NCBI RefSeq assembly: GCF_015550425.1
Contig: NZ_JADNAT010000021.1
Span: 1 to 61,676, forward strand
Length of the DNA stretch: 61,676 nt
Direction of reading: 5' to 3'
Source of the DNA: Clostridium sp. 1001275B_160808_H3
Lineage (GTDB): Bacteria; Bacillota; Clostridia; Clostridiales; Clostridiaceae
Part shown: positions 8,293-17,134 of the stretch, in pieces
How positions within the stretch are numbered: the first letter of the stretch is position 1
Layout: each line of letters begins with the position of its first letter
Position numbers and translations under genes: made by a program
Notes under the pieces: generated by a model
Told to the model about the DNA's origin: nothing
Databases searched by the model: none
The model's input: the letters and a program-made list of their open reading frames with translations, nothing else

Positions 8293-9357
8293 TTAATTAC
8301 TTAATTTTTCAGTAGAGAACCACTTTCTTGTTTTGTTTGCAATCTTAACTAATGTTAACATCACCGGAACCTCAACTAATACTCCCACAACTGTTGCTAG
8401 TGCAGCACCTGATTGTAACCCAAAAAGAGAAATAGCTACTGCAACTGAGAGTTCAAAGAAATTACTTGCTCCTATCATTCCTGCTGGCGCTGCAATATTA
8501 TGAGGTAACTTCCAAAGTTTTGCCCAAATATATGCAAATCCAAATATAAAGAATGTTTGAATGGTAAGTGGAATTGCAATTAATAATATATGAATTGGAT
8601 TGCTTAATATAGTATCACCTTGGAATGAAAATAATATTATTAAAGTTAAAAGTAACCCTACTATTGTTACATTATCAAACTTTTTTAAAAATACATTTTC
8701 AAAATAATCTTTCCCCTTATTTTTAATTACTATAGTTCGTGTAACATATCCTAATACTAAAGGAATTACAACAAATAATATAGTTGATAAAATTAGAGTT
8801 GCAAATGGTATAGAAACATCACCAACACCTAATAAAAATGCTACTATAGGTGCAAATGCAATTAGTATAATTAAATCATTTACTGCTACCTGAACTAATG
8901 TATAGGCTGGATCACCTTTAGTTAAGTAACTCCATACAAATACCATAGCTGTACAAGGTGCTGCTCCTAATAAAACTGCTCCTGCCAAATATTCCTTAGC
9001 TAGATCCGGTGCAATAATTCCTTTAAATACTACAAATAAGAAGAATGCTGCTATTGCATACATTGTAAATGGCTTTATCAACCAGTTTGTAGTGCATGTT
9101 ACAATTAGACCTTTTGGCTTTTTAGTAGCATTTAAAATACTTGAGAAATCTATTTTTAACATCATTGGATATATCATAAGCCATATTAAGATAGCTACAG
9201 GTATGGATACATTATAATATTCAAACTTATTTAATGTTTCAGGTATAATAGGAAGTAATTGACCAATAGATATTCCTATCACAATACAAGCTGCAACCCA
9301 TATTGTTAAATATCGTTCAAAGACTCCTAACCCCTTTCCTTTACTTTCTTCTCCCAT
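8293..9357 (-). CDS. acr3: arsenite efflux transporter, ACR3 family
   Basis: 354 residues, about ten membrane segments, of the ACR3 (bile/arsenite/riboflavin transporter superfamily) type. The conserved cysteine motif AAPCTAMVFVWS, with the Cys needed for As(III) transport in this family, is present in the middle of the protein. It expels As(OH)3 across the membrane and in this operon is probably energised or assisted by ArsA. Start ATG with GGAGGG just upstream; 10 bp downstream of the arsC gene, same operon. Confidence 0.93.
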   Translation of the reverse strand: MGEESKGKGLGVFERYLTIWVAACIVIGISIGQLLPIIPETLNKFEYYNVSIPVAILIWLMIYPMMLKIDFSSILNATKKPKGLIVTCTTNWLIKPFTMYAIAAFFLFVVFKGIIAPDLAKEYLAGAVLLGAAPCTAMVFVWSYLTKGDPAYTLVQVAVNDLIILIAFAPIVAFLLGVGDVSIPFATLILSTILFVVIPLVLGYVTRTIVIKNKGKDYFENVFLKKFDNVTIVGLLLTLIILFSFQGDTILSNPIHILLIAIPLTIQTFFIFGFAYIWAKLWKLPHNIAAPAGMIGASNFFELSVAVAISLFGLQSGAALATVVGVLVEVPVMLTLVKIANKTRKWFSTEKLSN

Positions 9358-9366
9358 GATTCCCTC

Positions 9367-9771
9367 CTATATCTCGTTATTCTTAATTCTCTTTGCTAAA
9401 TCTTTTATTTTTTCTTCAATAATCTTTGCAACTTTAATAAACTCTTCATCACTTTTACCTGTAGGATCTTCTAATCCCCAATCCTCAACATGAGTAGCAG
9501 ATATAGTAGGACATACAACATTACATCCCATTTTTATTGCAATATCTACATCTGGTATATCAGTAAGTAATTTAGATTTTTGAGTTTCATTCATATCCAC
9601 ATTATATAAATTCTTAATTATTCTTACTGCATCTTGATTTATTTGTGGTTTAGTTTCAGTTCCAGCTGAATAACTTTCAAAAACTTCATCACCATATAAT
9701 TTTCCTAATGTTTCTGCCATTTGTGATCTACAAGAGTTATGAACACATATAAATGCTACCTTCTTTTTCAT
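9367..9771 (-). CDS. arsC: arsenate reductase, low-molecular-weight phosphatase type (thioredoxin-coupled)
   Basis: 134 residues with the P-loop CVHNSCRS (C9, R15), characteristic of the LMW-PTP-like ArsC of Gram-positives, and the redox pair in the KMGCNVVCPT loop used to pass the disulfide to thioredoxin. It reduces As(V) to As(III), which is then exported by ACR3. Length and the DWGLEDPTGKSDEEF C-terminal motif match the family. It lies between arsA and acr3 with gaps of 15 and 9 bp. Confidence 0.94.
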   Translation of the reverse strand: MKKKVAFICVHNSCRSQMAETLGKLYGDEVFESYSAGTETKPQINQDAVRIIKNLYNVDMNETQKSKLLTDIPDVDIAIKMGCNVVCPTISATHVEDWGLEDPTGKSDEEFIKVAKIIEEKIKDLAKRIKNNEI

Positions 9772-9786
9772 CTTTAATATCTCCTT

Positions 9787-11532
9787 TTACTTAATTATTT
9801 CTAATAATTTTTCACCTTTTACTTCTTCAGTTTTCCATTCTATTACAGAAAAATTTCCACTTGATATTTCATCAACTTTATTTATCCATTTTATCTCGTT
9901 ACTTGACTTAGCTTTCAATATCTCATTACTTGTGTTTATAGCGTAAAGGCTTGAATTTATTATCCACCATTTACTATTTATTCCTGCTCTATTTAAATCT
10001 TTTTGCAATCTCATCGCTTCAAATACAGGAGTAGTTTCTGCTAGTGTAACAATAATAACTTCTGTTTCTTTTTCATTTCTTAGTTTTGGTAAAAGCTTTT
10101 TAACCGATTCTGGTATATCGCCTTCAGACCTTTGAATTTCTCTATGATAGCTTTGAGTTGAATCTAGAAGCAATAAGGTATGACCAGTTGGTGCTGTATC
10201 AATAACTACAACTTCATTTTCTGATTTGTCAACTATTTCTGCAAAAGCTCTAAATACAGCAATTTCTTGAGTACAAGGTGATCTTAAATCCTCTTCAACA
10301 TATTCTATATCTGCATCACTCATTGTTTCTCTTGCTTTACTTAAAACTTCCTCTTTATATTTTTCTAGTTCTTTCTTTTCATCAATACTACTTAAAGTTA
10401 TTCCATAGCTTTCATCAACAACAAACTTTAAATGGGCTGCTGGATCTGTAGTTGTTAAATGAACTTTCTTACCTTTCTTATCAAGCCCTAATGCAATTGC
10501 AGCTGCAATAGTTGTCTTTCCTACTCCACCTTTCCCCATTGTGAAAATAACTTTTTTATCACTCTTAAATAAATCCTCTATAATACTATTTAACTTAGGA
10601 ATATTACTTGCATTTATTGTATCTGTAATTATTTCTATATTGTTATCATTTAATAATGCCCTCATATTTTTAAGACCTGTAATGTTATAAGGCCTTAAAG
10701 GTATTTTATAAGTTTTAATACTTTTTAGCCCTAATGGTATATCTTTCAATGCATTTTGTTGCTTATTATATAATGCAGCTGATAGATTATCATCATGATT
10801 TTCCAATATTCCATTTACAATTAATATCTGATTTAATACACCAATTTCTTTAAGTTCATTAGATGCTCTTTCAGCTTCTTTTAATGGTGATTCTTCTGGT
10901 CTAGATACAAGAATAAGAGTTGTCTTTGTACCATCTGCTAAATTAGAAACTGCATTTTTGTAGATTTCTTTCTTACTTTCAAGTCCTGATAATTGACCTA
11001 GACATGATGCTCCATGAGTACTTTGACTTATAAAATTACTCCATGCTGATGGTAACTGAAGCATTCTTAATGTATGCCCTGTTGGAGCTGTATCAAAAAT
11101 TATATGGTCAAACTCATTGGCTGCTTTTTCATCAGTAATAAATGAAGAAAACTCGTTAAAAGCTGCAATTTCAACAGTGCATGAACCTGAAAGCTGCTCT
11201 TCCATATTATTTAGTACAGTTTCTGGCAACTTACCTCTATATGGTGCTATAACACTTTCTTTATATTCTGTTGCTGCTTGTTCTGGATCAAAATTAGCCA
11301 CTATTAAATTAGGCACATCCTTTATTTGAACACCTTTATTATTTAACTCAGTATCAAAAACATCTTGAAGATTAGAAGCTGGATCTGTACTAATAAGCAT
11401 TATCTTTTTTCCTTCATCTGCTAAAGATACTGCTGTTGCACAAGCTGTTGAAGTCTTACCGACTCCGCCTTTGCCTGTAAAAAACAAATATTTGGTTAGA
11501 TTTATATCTTGTACATCAAATGTTTTGTACAC
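9787..11532 (-). CDS. arsA: arsenical pump-driving ATPase ArsA
   Basis: Two homologous halves, each with a deviant Walker A loop (GKGGVGKTS near residue 20, GKGGVGKTT near 335) and the ArsA signature DTAPTGHTL. The metalloid-site cysteines appear in SGSCTVEIAAF and SPCTQEIAVF. About 581 residues, the usual full length. ArsA hydrolyses ATP to drive arsenite extrusion and receives As(III) from ArsD. The GTG at 11532 is preferred as start because AAGGGAG lies 8 bases upstream; the GTG at 11541 would overlap that ribosome site. 11 bp separate it from the gene before (arsD). Confidence 0.95.
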   Translation of the reverse strand: MYKTFDVQDINLTKYLFFTGKGGVGKTSTACATAVSLADEGKKIMLISTDPASNLQDVFDTELNNKGVQIKDVPNLIVANFDPEQAATEYKESVIAPYRGKLPETVLNNMEEQLSGSCTVEIAAFNEFSSFITDEKAANEFDHIIFDTAPTGHTLRMLQLPSAWSNFISQSTHGASCLGQLSGLESKKEIYKNAVSNLADGTKTTLILVSRPEESPLKEAERASNELKEIGVLNQILIVNGILENHDDNLSAALYNKQQNALKDIPLGLKSIKTYKIPLRPYNITGLKNMRALLNDNNIEIITDTINASNIPKLNSIIEDLFKSDKKVIFTMGKGGVGKTTIAAAIALGLDKKGKKVHLTTTDPAAHLKFVVDESYGITLSSIDEKKELEKYKEEVLSKARETMSDADIEYVEEDLRSPCTQEIAVFRAFAEIVDKSENEVVVIDTAPTGHTLLLLDSTQSYHREIQRSEGDIPESVKKLLPKLRNEKETEVIIVTLAETTPVFEAMRLQKDLNRAGINSKWWIINSSLYAINTSNEILKAKSSNEIKWINKVDEISSGNFSVIEWKTEEVKGEKLLEIIK

Positions 11533-11551
11533 TTTTATCACTCCCTTTTAG

Positions 11552-11920
11552 TTAACAACATCCACCTTTACAACAACAGGTATTTGATCTCTTTTCTTCC
11601 ACTTTTAATAAATCTGAAGAAATTTCTAGTAAATTACAAAACTCATCATTAGTAGGATAACTACCCATCTTTACAACTTTTCCATCAACCATTGTTACTG
11701 GTAATACATCAACGCCTTGTTTCATCAATATTTCATTTATTGTTTTATTATCAACAAATATTTGTGGATTACTTGTTAAGTTGTATCTCTCAACTAATAT
11801 TCCTTTACTATTTAAATTGTTTATTAGTGTAGAAACTCTTAAAAGTTCTGGATTTACAGATGGGCCACAAACCCCTGTTGAACAACACATTGCAGGATCA
11901 AAAATAATCATTTTTTTCAT
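11552..11920 (-). CDS. arsD: arsenic metallochaperone ArsD
   Basis: From the ATG at 11920 the protein has 122 residues. The arsenite-binding cysteines fall at C12, C13 and C18 (PAMCCSTGVC), exactly the canonical ArsD numbering, which supports this start over the GTG 12 bases upstream. A cysteine-rich tail (TCCCKGGCC) resembles the vicinal Cys pairs at the end of known ArsD proteins. ArsD hands As(III) to ArsA and is a weak repressor in some systems. Confidence 0.94.
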   Translation of the reverse strand: MKKMIIFDPAMCCSTGVCGPSVNPELLRVSTLINNLNSKGILVERYNLTSNPQIFVDNKTINEILMKQGVDVLPVTMVDGKVVKMGSYPTNDEFCNLLEISSDLLKVEEKRSNTCCCKGGCC

Positions 11921-11943
11921 AATAATATACACTCCTTTAAAAT

Positions 11944-12270
11944 TTAATTCTTTTTACATACACACTCTTTTTGCTTACAAATGCATTCTTCCGTATCAGT
12001 AATAATATTCATTAAGCTTAAAATTAATCTGTTAGCATTAGTCATATGTAGTTTATAATAATTCCATATTCCTTCTTTTCTAGATAATACTAACCCACAC
12101 TCAGTTAAAACTTTTATATGATGTGACAAAGTAGGTTGAGTAAACTTAAAACTTTCTAACAAATCGCAAGCACATTTTTCTCCACAAGATAAAATATCTA
12201 ATATTTTTAGCCTATTAGGATCTCCTAACGCTTTAAATATTTTAGCATTCTGTTCGTAGTCATTTTTCAT
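11944..12270 (-). CDS. arsR: ArsR-family arsenic-responsive repressor
   Basis: 108 residues with the ArsR/SmtB winged helix. The recognition region TQPTLSHHIKVL is preceded by the metal-sensing motif C33-A-C35-D, plus an extra C29. The C-terminal tail is unusually cysteine-rich (EECICKQKECVCKKN, four Cys), which could be a second metalloid site or an artefact of tail drift. First gene of the operon, with a good ribosome site (AGGAG, 7-8 bases). It presumably represses its own promoter through the three dyads at 12286-12388. Confidence 0.93.
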   Translation of the reverse strand: MKNDYEQNAKIFKALGDPNRLKILDILSCGEKCACDLLESFKFTQPTLSHHIKVLTECGLVLSRKEGIWNYYKLHMTNANRLILSLMNIITDTEECICKQKECVCKKN

Positions 12271-12285
12271 ATTTTCACTCCTTAT

Positions 12286-12388
12286 ATAGACATTAATCTA
12301 TATTCAAATATAGAACACTATCTATATGTTATCAATAAATTCATTTAAATAATTGAGTTTATTGTAACATTAATAGATATATATCTAT
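12286..12388 (-). promoter_or_regulatory. ars promoter with three ArsR-type operators
   Basis: On the minus strand, -35 TTGATA (12330-12335) and -10 TATATT (12307-12312) are spaced by 17 bp. Three dyads of the form ATAGA-N6-TCTAT occur at 12286-12301 (around or just after the start of transcription), 12310-12325 (inside the promoter spacer) and 12373-12388 (upstream; a perfect 16-bp palindrome). The shared half-sites, all with a six-base centre, and their placement over the promoter strongly suggest ArsR binding sites. Confidence 0.78.
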
Positions 12389-12431
12389 ATGATATGATTT
12401 CAAATCAACTTTGTTACTATTAAAAACAAAA

Positions 12432-12461
12432 AATCTTAACAACTAAAACATTGTTAAGATT
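12432..12461 (-). terminator. leftward terminator, probably the original dinB terminator
   Basis: An 11-bp perfect stem (AATCTTAACAA / TTGTTAAGATT) is followed on the minus strand by TTTTTGTTTTTA. It sits about 140 bp beyond the stop codon of the displaced dinB 3' end and before the ars promoter region. No other leftward gene end is nearby. Confidence 0.65.
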
Positions 12462-12581
12462 AATAATCTATCCATACCCAATTATGCATTATTCATTATA
12501 AATTACCCATAATCTATTATTCATTATCACTATCATTATTCATTACCTCAAAATATATACATTACATCAAAATACATTATG

Positions 12582-12699
12582 AATTATCTATTATTAATTG
12601 TTACAATATGCTACCCATCATAGGATAATCATCTTCTCCATTTCCACCATTTATGGCTTTTATACCAGAATGCAAGAATGTTGACCTAATCACTGAATA
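12582..12699 (-). pseudogene. displaced copy of the 3' end of dinB
   Basis: This stretch aligns without gaps to 23773-23890, the end of the intact dinB gene and the first bases after it: constant offset 11,191 bp, about 7 differences in 118 positions. It encodes the last 32 or so residues (from YSVIRSTFLHSG to GSIL) and a stop codon. All four differences inside the coding part are synonymous. Similarity ends abruptly at 12699, so no upstream part of dinB is present. See the findings for the integration model. Confidence 0.9.
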
Positions 12700-12759
12700 A
12701 ATTCCTTTCTATATATTAATTAATTTTTTCTATCAACTTAGTAGATTCAAATTATTCTA

Positions 12760-13872
12760 CTATTTCAGGCATTGAATTGCTATTTTTTTTATATCTGATA
12801 AACATTCATCAAAAAACATTTTATACGCTTCACAAAAATAATTAATCCCTTCTTCCTCACAAAACTGTTCTCTATTTCTGCGACACCCACCTCTACAAAT
12901 TCCAAAATAAGCACATTTTTTGCAACTTTCTGCATGATTATAAGATTGTTCAACAAACCTGATTATTCTTCGTTGATGATTAATGTTATCAAAATTATCA
13001 ACAAGTAAATTTCCTAGTTTATACGAATCCATAGCATAAAAATCACAAGGATATACACTACCATCAGCTTCCACTATAGTCTGAAAACTACAACTTCCTC
13101 TTTGCTCACATGATTCTATAGGCTCTCCCATAAGTATTCCTATATAATTTTCAAACTGCCTTATATATGGTTGCGTACCTTGATACAAATCCTTTTCCCA
13201 TAGCCTAAATAGCTCTATCAAAAACTGTCCGTATACTTTTGGCGTAAGAGAATATTCTTTTTTTCCCTGAGCTACTCCTATTGGATCTAGGCAAGCTATA
13301 TACTGCTGCCATATAAATCCTTTCTTTTTATAAAACTCATAAATCTTCTGAATTTCAGGAGCTGTTTTACTGTTAACTACTGTTAAAATATTAAATTCTA
13401 TATTTGCATTCTTAAGTAAATTAGCTGCATTCATTGCATTTTCAAAGGTTCCCTGTCCTGAATGATCCTTCCTATATAAATCATGTGTTGACTTAATACC
13501 ATCAATAGATAATCCTACAAGGAATCTATTTTTAGATAAAAAATCACACCACTCCTTGTTCAATAAATAACCATTCGTCTGGATTGAATGACTGATTTTT
13601 ACACTATTTATATTATAACGTTTCTCATATTCTAACCATTTTTCAAAGAAAGAAATTCCTGCTAATGTTGGTTCTCCACCTTGAAATAAATAATTACAAT
13701 GCCCAGTTGCAAAAGACAGTGTTTTTTGTACTACCTGATCAATTACTTCATCATCCATAATTTCTAAGCATGGAGATTCTCTATTTTGTATTTCATCTGA
13801 ATAAAAACAATAATCACATCTTATGTTACATAATCCTGAGGCTGGCTTAATCATAACAGTAATATTTGGCAT
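12760..13872 (-). CDS. anaerobic sulfatase-maturating enzyme (radical SAM, SPASM)
   Basis: From the ATG at 13872 (AAGGAG 6 bases upstream) the protein has 370 residues, the same length as the characterised Clostridium perfringens enzyme as I recall it, with the radical SAM cluster cysteines at C15, C19 and C22 (CNIRCDYC). The C-terminal SPASM region has the auxiliary-cluster cysteines (CKKCAYFGICRGGCRRNR and others). It oxidises the active-site Cys of a sulfatase to formylglycine without oxygen. The target is almost certainly the Cys-type sulfatase encoded at 15490-16977. A GTG 15 bases upstream of the chosen start lies within the ribosome site region and is less likely. Confidence 0.93.
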   Translation of the reverse strand: MPNITVMIKPASGLCNIRCDYCFYSDEIQNRESPCLEIMDDEVIDQVVQKTLSFATGHCNYLFQGGEPTLAGISFFEKWLEYEKRYNINSVKISHSIQTNGYLLNKEWCDFLSKNRFLVGLSIDGIKSTHDLYRKDHSGQGTFENAMNAANLLKNANIEFNILTVVNSKTAPEIQKIYEFYKKKGFIWQQYIACLDPIGVAQGKKEYSLTPKVYGQFLIELFRLWEKDLYQGTQPYIRQFENYIGILMGEPIESCEQRGSCSFQTIVEADGSVYPCDFYAMDSYKLGNLLVDNFDNINHQRRIIRFVEQSYNHAESCKKCAYFGICRGGCRRNREQFCEEEGINYFCEAYKMFFDECLSDIKKIAIQCLK

Positions 13873-13887
13873 ACCTATCTCCTTCAC

Positions 13888-14105
13888 TTCTTTCTATTTT
13901 CTTTATCAATTAATTATTTTCAAATTCCATTATAAAATCATACATAATAATTCTGATTATACAGGGCTTACACTTAACTAAATGAATACAAGTAATTTTG
14001 TAAAATATATCATTCATTAACGCACTTGAGCTTTTAAAATTAATAAAGGCTGATGAACAAATATCAACCTTTATCATAATACAAATTAGTTAATTATTTG
14101 AAAAA
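13888..14105. other. spacer with a weak terminator-like hairpin
   Basis: The 14041-14072 stretch can pair ATAAAGGCTGAT with ATCAACCTTTAT. This could attenuate transcription between the sugar symporter and the maturase gene. Otherwise featureless and AT-rich. Confidence 0.4.
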
Positions 14106-15476
14106 CTAGGCCTCAATTTTTGCTCTTAAACGATCATTTGCTTTTTCAACATCTAATCCCATCAGCAGAATTGCAATAATAATATTGATGAACATAGGTA
14201 TCCAAAGATACATCATATAAAGCATATCAATACATGCTTGACTTTGAGTTGCCAAGGAAGCATCAAAGCCACTATATGCAAGTAACCATCCTGCAATCGC
14301 TGTTCCAATTCCCCCTCCAATTTTCAATCCGAAAGAAGTACAAGAATACATAGAGCCGTCTATTCTCTTATGTGTTTTCAAATATGTATACTCTGAGCAT
14401 TGTACGATAAGAGCATTTAAACCTCCCTGAAAAGCACTCATACCAAAGGCAGCAAGTCCAGTAAATACCAACATCAATGGCAAGTTACCAATATATCCTA
14501 CTACTACAACAAACATACGCCCAATAGCCGCAATTACATATCCTGCTGCATTTACTTTATACTGCCCCTTCATCTTTGCTACAATCATAGGAGTAATAGA
14601 TAAACCAATAATAATAGGAATATTAATCGCCCAAGAAAACACTCCAAATAATTTTTCACTTCCCAAGACATATGTCATAAAGTAAATACCCATATTAATC
14701 ATTGCAGAATAAATTTGTCGTAAGACATCAACAACTAAAATAATCAGATAGTATTTATTTGACACTAATAATTTAACAATTTCAATAAAACTATAGTGTT
14801 CTTCTTTTTTTTCTCCTGTTTGAAGAGTTGTATCATAAAGTTCTTCAGCAGGTAATTCCTTTACTGAAAAAACAGAAATTGTGTTTACAATTAATCCAAT
14901 AATGGCATAAATAATTGCAATTGTACGCCAACCAGTAGCACCTCCGCCAAATACCTCCACCGCACTAACTGTAATTGTTTGAATTAAAAGGCTTGTAGCA
15001 AATGCAAATATAAATCTTATAGATCCCATTTGCACTCGTTCTTTACTATTTCTAGTTATTAAAGCTGTCAATGTAGAGTATGCAATATTATTTGCCGTAT
15101 AAAAGACTGCGTGTAATAGGACATATGCAATAAAGAACCATGCGTATTTTGCAAACTCTCCTAACTCAACTGGAATTGCAAAAAGAGCAACTAACGTAAT
15201 TGCACATCCTACAAATGCTCCTAACATCCACGGTCTTGCTTTTCCAATCTTACTGTTTGTCTTGTCAATCATAACTCCAAAAAATAAATCAGTTATTCCA
15301 TCGAATAGTTTTGAAACAGCAATTAAACTACCAATAATACCCGCATTCAGCCCAATACTATTAGTCAGATAAATCATAATAAATGATGATACAAAAGCAA
15401 AAACCACATTTCCTGCAATGTCTCCCGAACCATAACCTACTTTATTATACCATTTTAAATATCTCTTCTCACCCAT
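14106..15476 (-). CDS. GPH-family (MelB-like) sugar:cation symporter
   Basis: 456 residues with about 12 membrane segments and the family's N-terminal pattern (YNKVGYGSGDIAGNVV then a D-x-x-F-F-G-V loop with DKTNSKIGKARPW). Members of the glycoside-pentoside-hexuronide family import oligosaccharides, glucosides or uronides with Na+ or H+. Its place 13 bp after the sulfatase gene and upstream of the maturase makes it the probable importer of the sulfated sugar. It differs in style from surrounding genes, with somewhat less extreme A/T codon choice by eye, in line with a transferred segment. Confidence 0.88.
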   Translation of the reverse strand: MGEKRYLKWYNKVGYGSGDIAGNVVFAFVSSFIMIYLTNSIGLNAGIIGSLIAVSKLFDGITDLFFGVMIDKTNSKIGKARPWMLGAFVGCAITLVALFAIPVELGEFAKYAWFFIAYVLLHAVFYTANNIAYSTLTALITRNSKERVQMGSIRFIFAFATSLLIQTITVSAVEVFGGGATGWRTIAIIYAIIGLIVNTISVFSVKELPAEELYDTTLQTGEKKEEHYSFIEIVKLLVSNKYYLIILVVDVLRQIYSAMINMGIYFMTYVLGSEKLFGVFSWAINIPIIIGLSITPMIVAKMKGQYKVNAAGYVIAAIGRMFVVVVGYIGNLPLMLVFTGLAAFGMSAFQGGLNALIVQCSEYTYLKTHKRIDGSMYSCTSFGLKIGGGIGTAIAGWLLAYSGFDASLATQSQACIDMLYMMYLWIPMFINIIIAILLMGLDVEKANDRLRAKIEA

Positions 15477-15489
15477 TTTCTCTTCCCCC

Positions 15490-16977
15490 TTAATTCTTTC
15501 TTCTTACTGCATTCTCCATTGGCAATCCTGTATCATAATCTAATTGCCTAGGCTCATACTCTTCATTTTCACGTTGTCTGGTATAACCTTCATTATCCCA
15601 TATAGGAGTTATATTTCTTCTCCAAGGTCGCATAGACCATTGATATCCTCTATACAAATCACGTGTTTCATTCATATGATTAATTAAAATATCATGTAAT
15701 TCATTTCGTTCTTTCTCATATGCTTCATCCATTATTAAATTATTTATCTCATAAGGATCCTTGTCCAAATCATAGAATTCGTCCGTATCTAATAAATGAA
15801 TTACCAATTTATATTTTTTGCTAATTGCGGCTCTCATTATCTGTAAACCACCAAATCCGTCATGATCTACTTCGTAACGAGTAAATTCTGTAAAAACAAC
15901 ATCATTTATTTTTTCTGATGGATTATAGATTTGCTTCAACATACTATGTCCTTCAAGTAACTTTGGAATAGGTAATCCAAAGTAATCCATTATGGTAGGA
16001 GCTAAATCAATATGAGAGGCTGGTTCCTCGCATACGAATTCCTTTATTCCCCCTTTTATAATCAGCGGAATATTAGCAACTTCCTTGTAAGCTGTAGCAT
16101 TTTTTGAAAATAGCCTATGCGCTCCAAGCATATCTCCATGATCAGAGGTAAATATAACTAAAGCATTTGGTACAAGTTCATTAATCACCTCTAAAACTCG
16201 TCCAATTTCATAATCTACAAAAGAATTAGAACCCAAAAATAAAGATAATCCCTTAGAAGGTTTATTAATTTCCTCTTCAGTTGCATTGAGATTATCTCCT
16301 GCCCATACTTGCTGCATGAAAGGCTTTTTAGATAGATCATCTTGGAAATTTGGACATCTATCAAATTTGAATCCATCATACATTGTATTGTATGGTGCTG
16401 GACACAAAGATGGGCCATGTGGTTCATCATAAGAAACAGTTAAAAAGAAATCTTGATCTTTAAATTCATTCAAAAATCTGATTGCTTTATCTGAACATCT
16501 GTGAGCATATGTAAAATTCTCAGAAAACCCTTCTTCATATGCTGTTTCTGGATTTCTAGATTTTACCCTTTCTTCTTTTGGTAACTCTTCCAAATAGCAT
16601 TTCATATCATACCAATAATCTTGATTCCATCCTTCTGGACAAACTCCCAAGCCAAAATAATCCCCACCATCTAAATGCCATTTACCAATATAACCACATT
16701 CAATACCATTATCTGTTAGTCTCTGACCAATCGTCTTTACATTAGCACCCATTGCAATACTGTTAGATACCATACCATTGGTATGTGGAAATGTTCCAGT
16801 AAAAATCGCACTTCTAGCTGGTCCACATACTGGTTGACACGAATATGCATTTTCATATCTTATACCTTCATATGCCAGCTTATCCAAATGTGGAGTTTTC
16901 ATATCTAAATTACCATAACAACCTAACATATCTTTTCTTGTTGTGTCAGTCATCAAAAAAACTACTTGTCTTTTCAA
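15490..16977 (-). CDS. sulfatase, Cys-type, cytoplasmic
   Basis: Member of the type I sulfatase family. From the TTG at 16977, C51 sits in the C-G-P-A-R motif (C51 to R55) that is converted to formylglycine. Metal ligands are recognisable as D11 near the N-terminus (LMTDTTRKDMLGCYG) and in TSDHGDMLGAH later. No signal peptide is present, so the enzyme should act in the cytoplasm. The TTG start is chosen because AAAGGAG lies about 8 bases upstream; starting at the ATG of MKGEIS would put the ribosome site inside the gene. First gene of the sulfatase-symporter-maturase unit. Phosphonate hydrolases share this fold, but the dedicated maturase next door favours a sulfatase. Confidence 0.9.
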   Translation of the reverse strand: MKRQVVFLMTDTTRKDMLGCYGNLDMKTPHLDKLAYEGIRYENAYSCQPVCGPARSAIFTGTFPHTNGMVSNSIAMGANVKTIGQRLTDNGIECGYIGKWHLDGGDYFGLGVCPEGWNQDYWYDMKCYLEELPKEERVKSRNPETAYEEGFSENFTYAHRCSDKAIRFLNEFKDQDFFLTVSYDEPHGPSLCPAPYNTMYDGFKFDRCPNFQDDLSKKPFMQQVWAGDNLNATEEEINKPSKGLSLFLGSNSFVDYEIGRVLEVINELVPNALVIFTSDHGDMLGAHRLFSKNATAYKEVANIPLIIKGGIKEFVCEEPASHIDLAPTIMDYFGLPIPKLLEGHSMLKQIYNPSEKINDVVFTEFTRYEVDHDGFGGLQIMRAAISKKYKLVIHLLDTDEFYDLDKDPYEINNLIMDEAYEKERNELHDILINHMNETRDLYRGYQWSMRPWRRNITPIWDNEGYTRQRENEEYEPRQLDYDTGLPMENAVRRKN

Positions 16978-17030
16978 ACTTATTTCTCCTTTCATATTTA
17001 ACAATATATATTTTTCTTTTTTTCAATTTT

Positions 17031-17036
17031 ATTATA
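17031..17036 (-). promoter_or_regulatory. candidate -10 element of the sulfatase operon
   Basis: TATAAT is present on the minus strand about 54 bp before the TTG start. No good -35 element lies at the right distance, as expected for a promoter that needs an activator such as the divergent AraC-family protein. Confidence 0.45.
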
Positions 17037-17134
17037 CTTAGAGCACATAGATAATCCTATATCAGAAAATGTTTTCAATATGGACAATTCTGCTTTTCTA
17101 TGTTATGGTATTCAAAGAAAAGGAGGGGATGACA

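Noticed and set aside
12461..12600. Repeated ATTATTCATTAT-like motifs, considered as a repeat array
   Set aside because: Irregular, low-complexity A/T sequence without constant spacing; not CRISPR and not a clean tandem repeat.
16215..16430. Minus-strand alternative frame within the sulfatase gene
   Set aside because: Lies fully inside a well-supported coding sequence; composition explained by the frame of the sulfatase.
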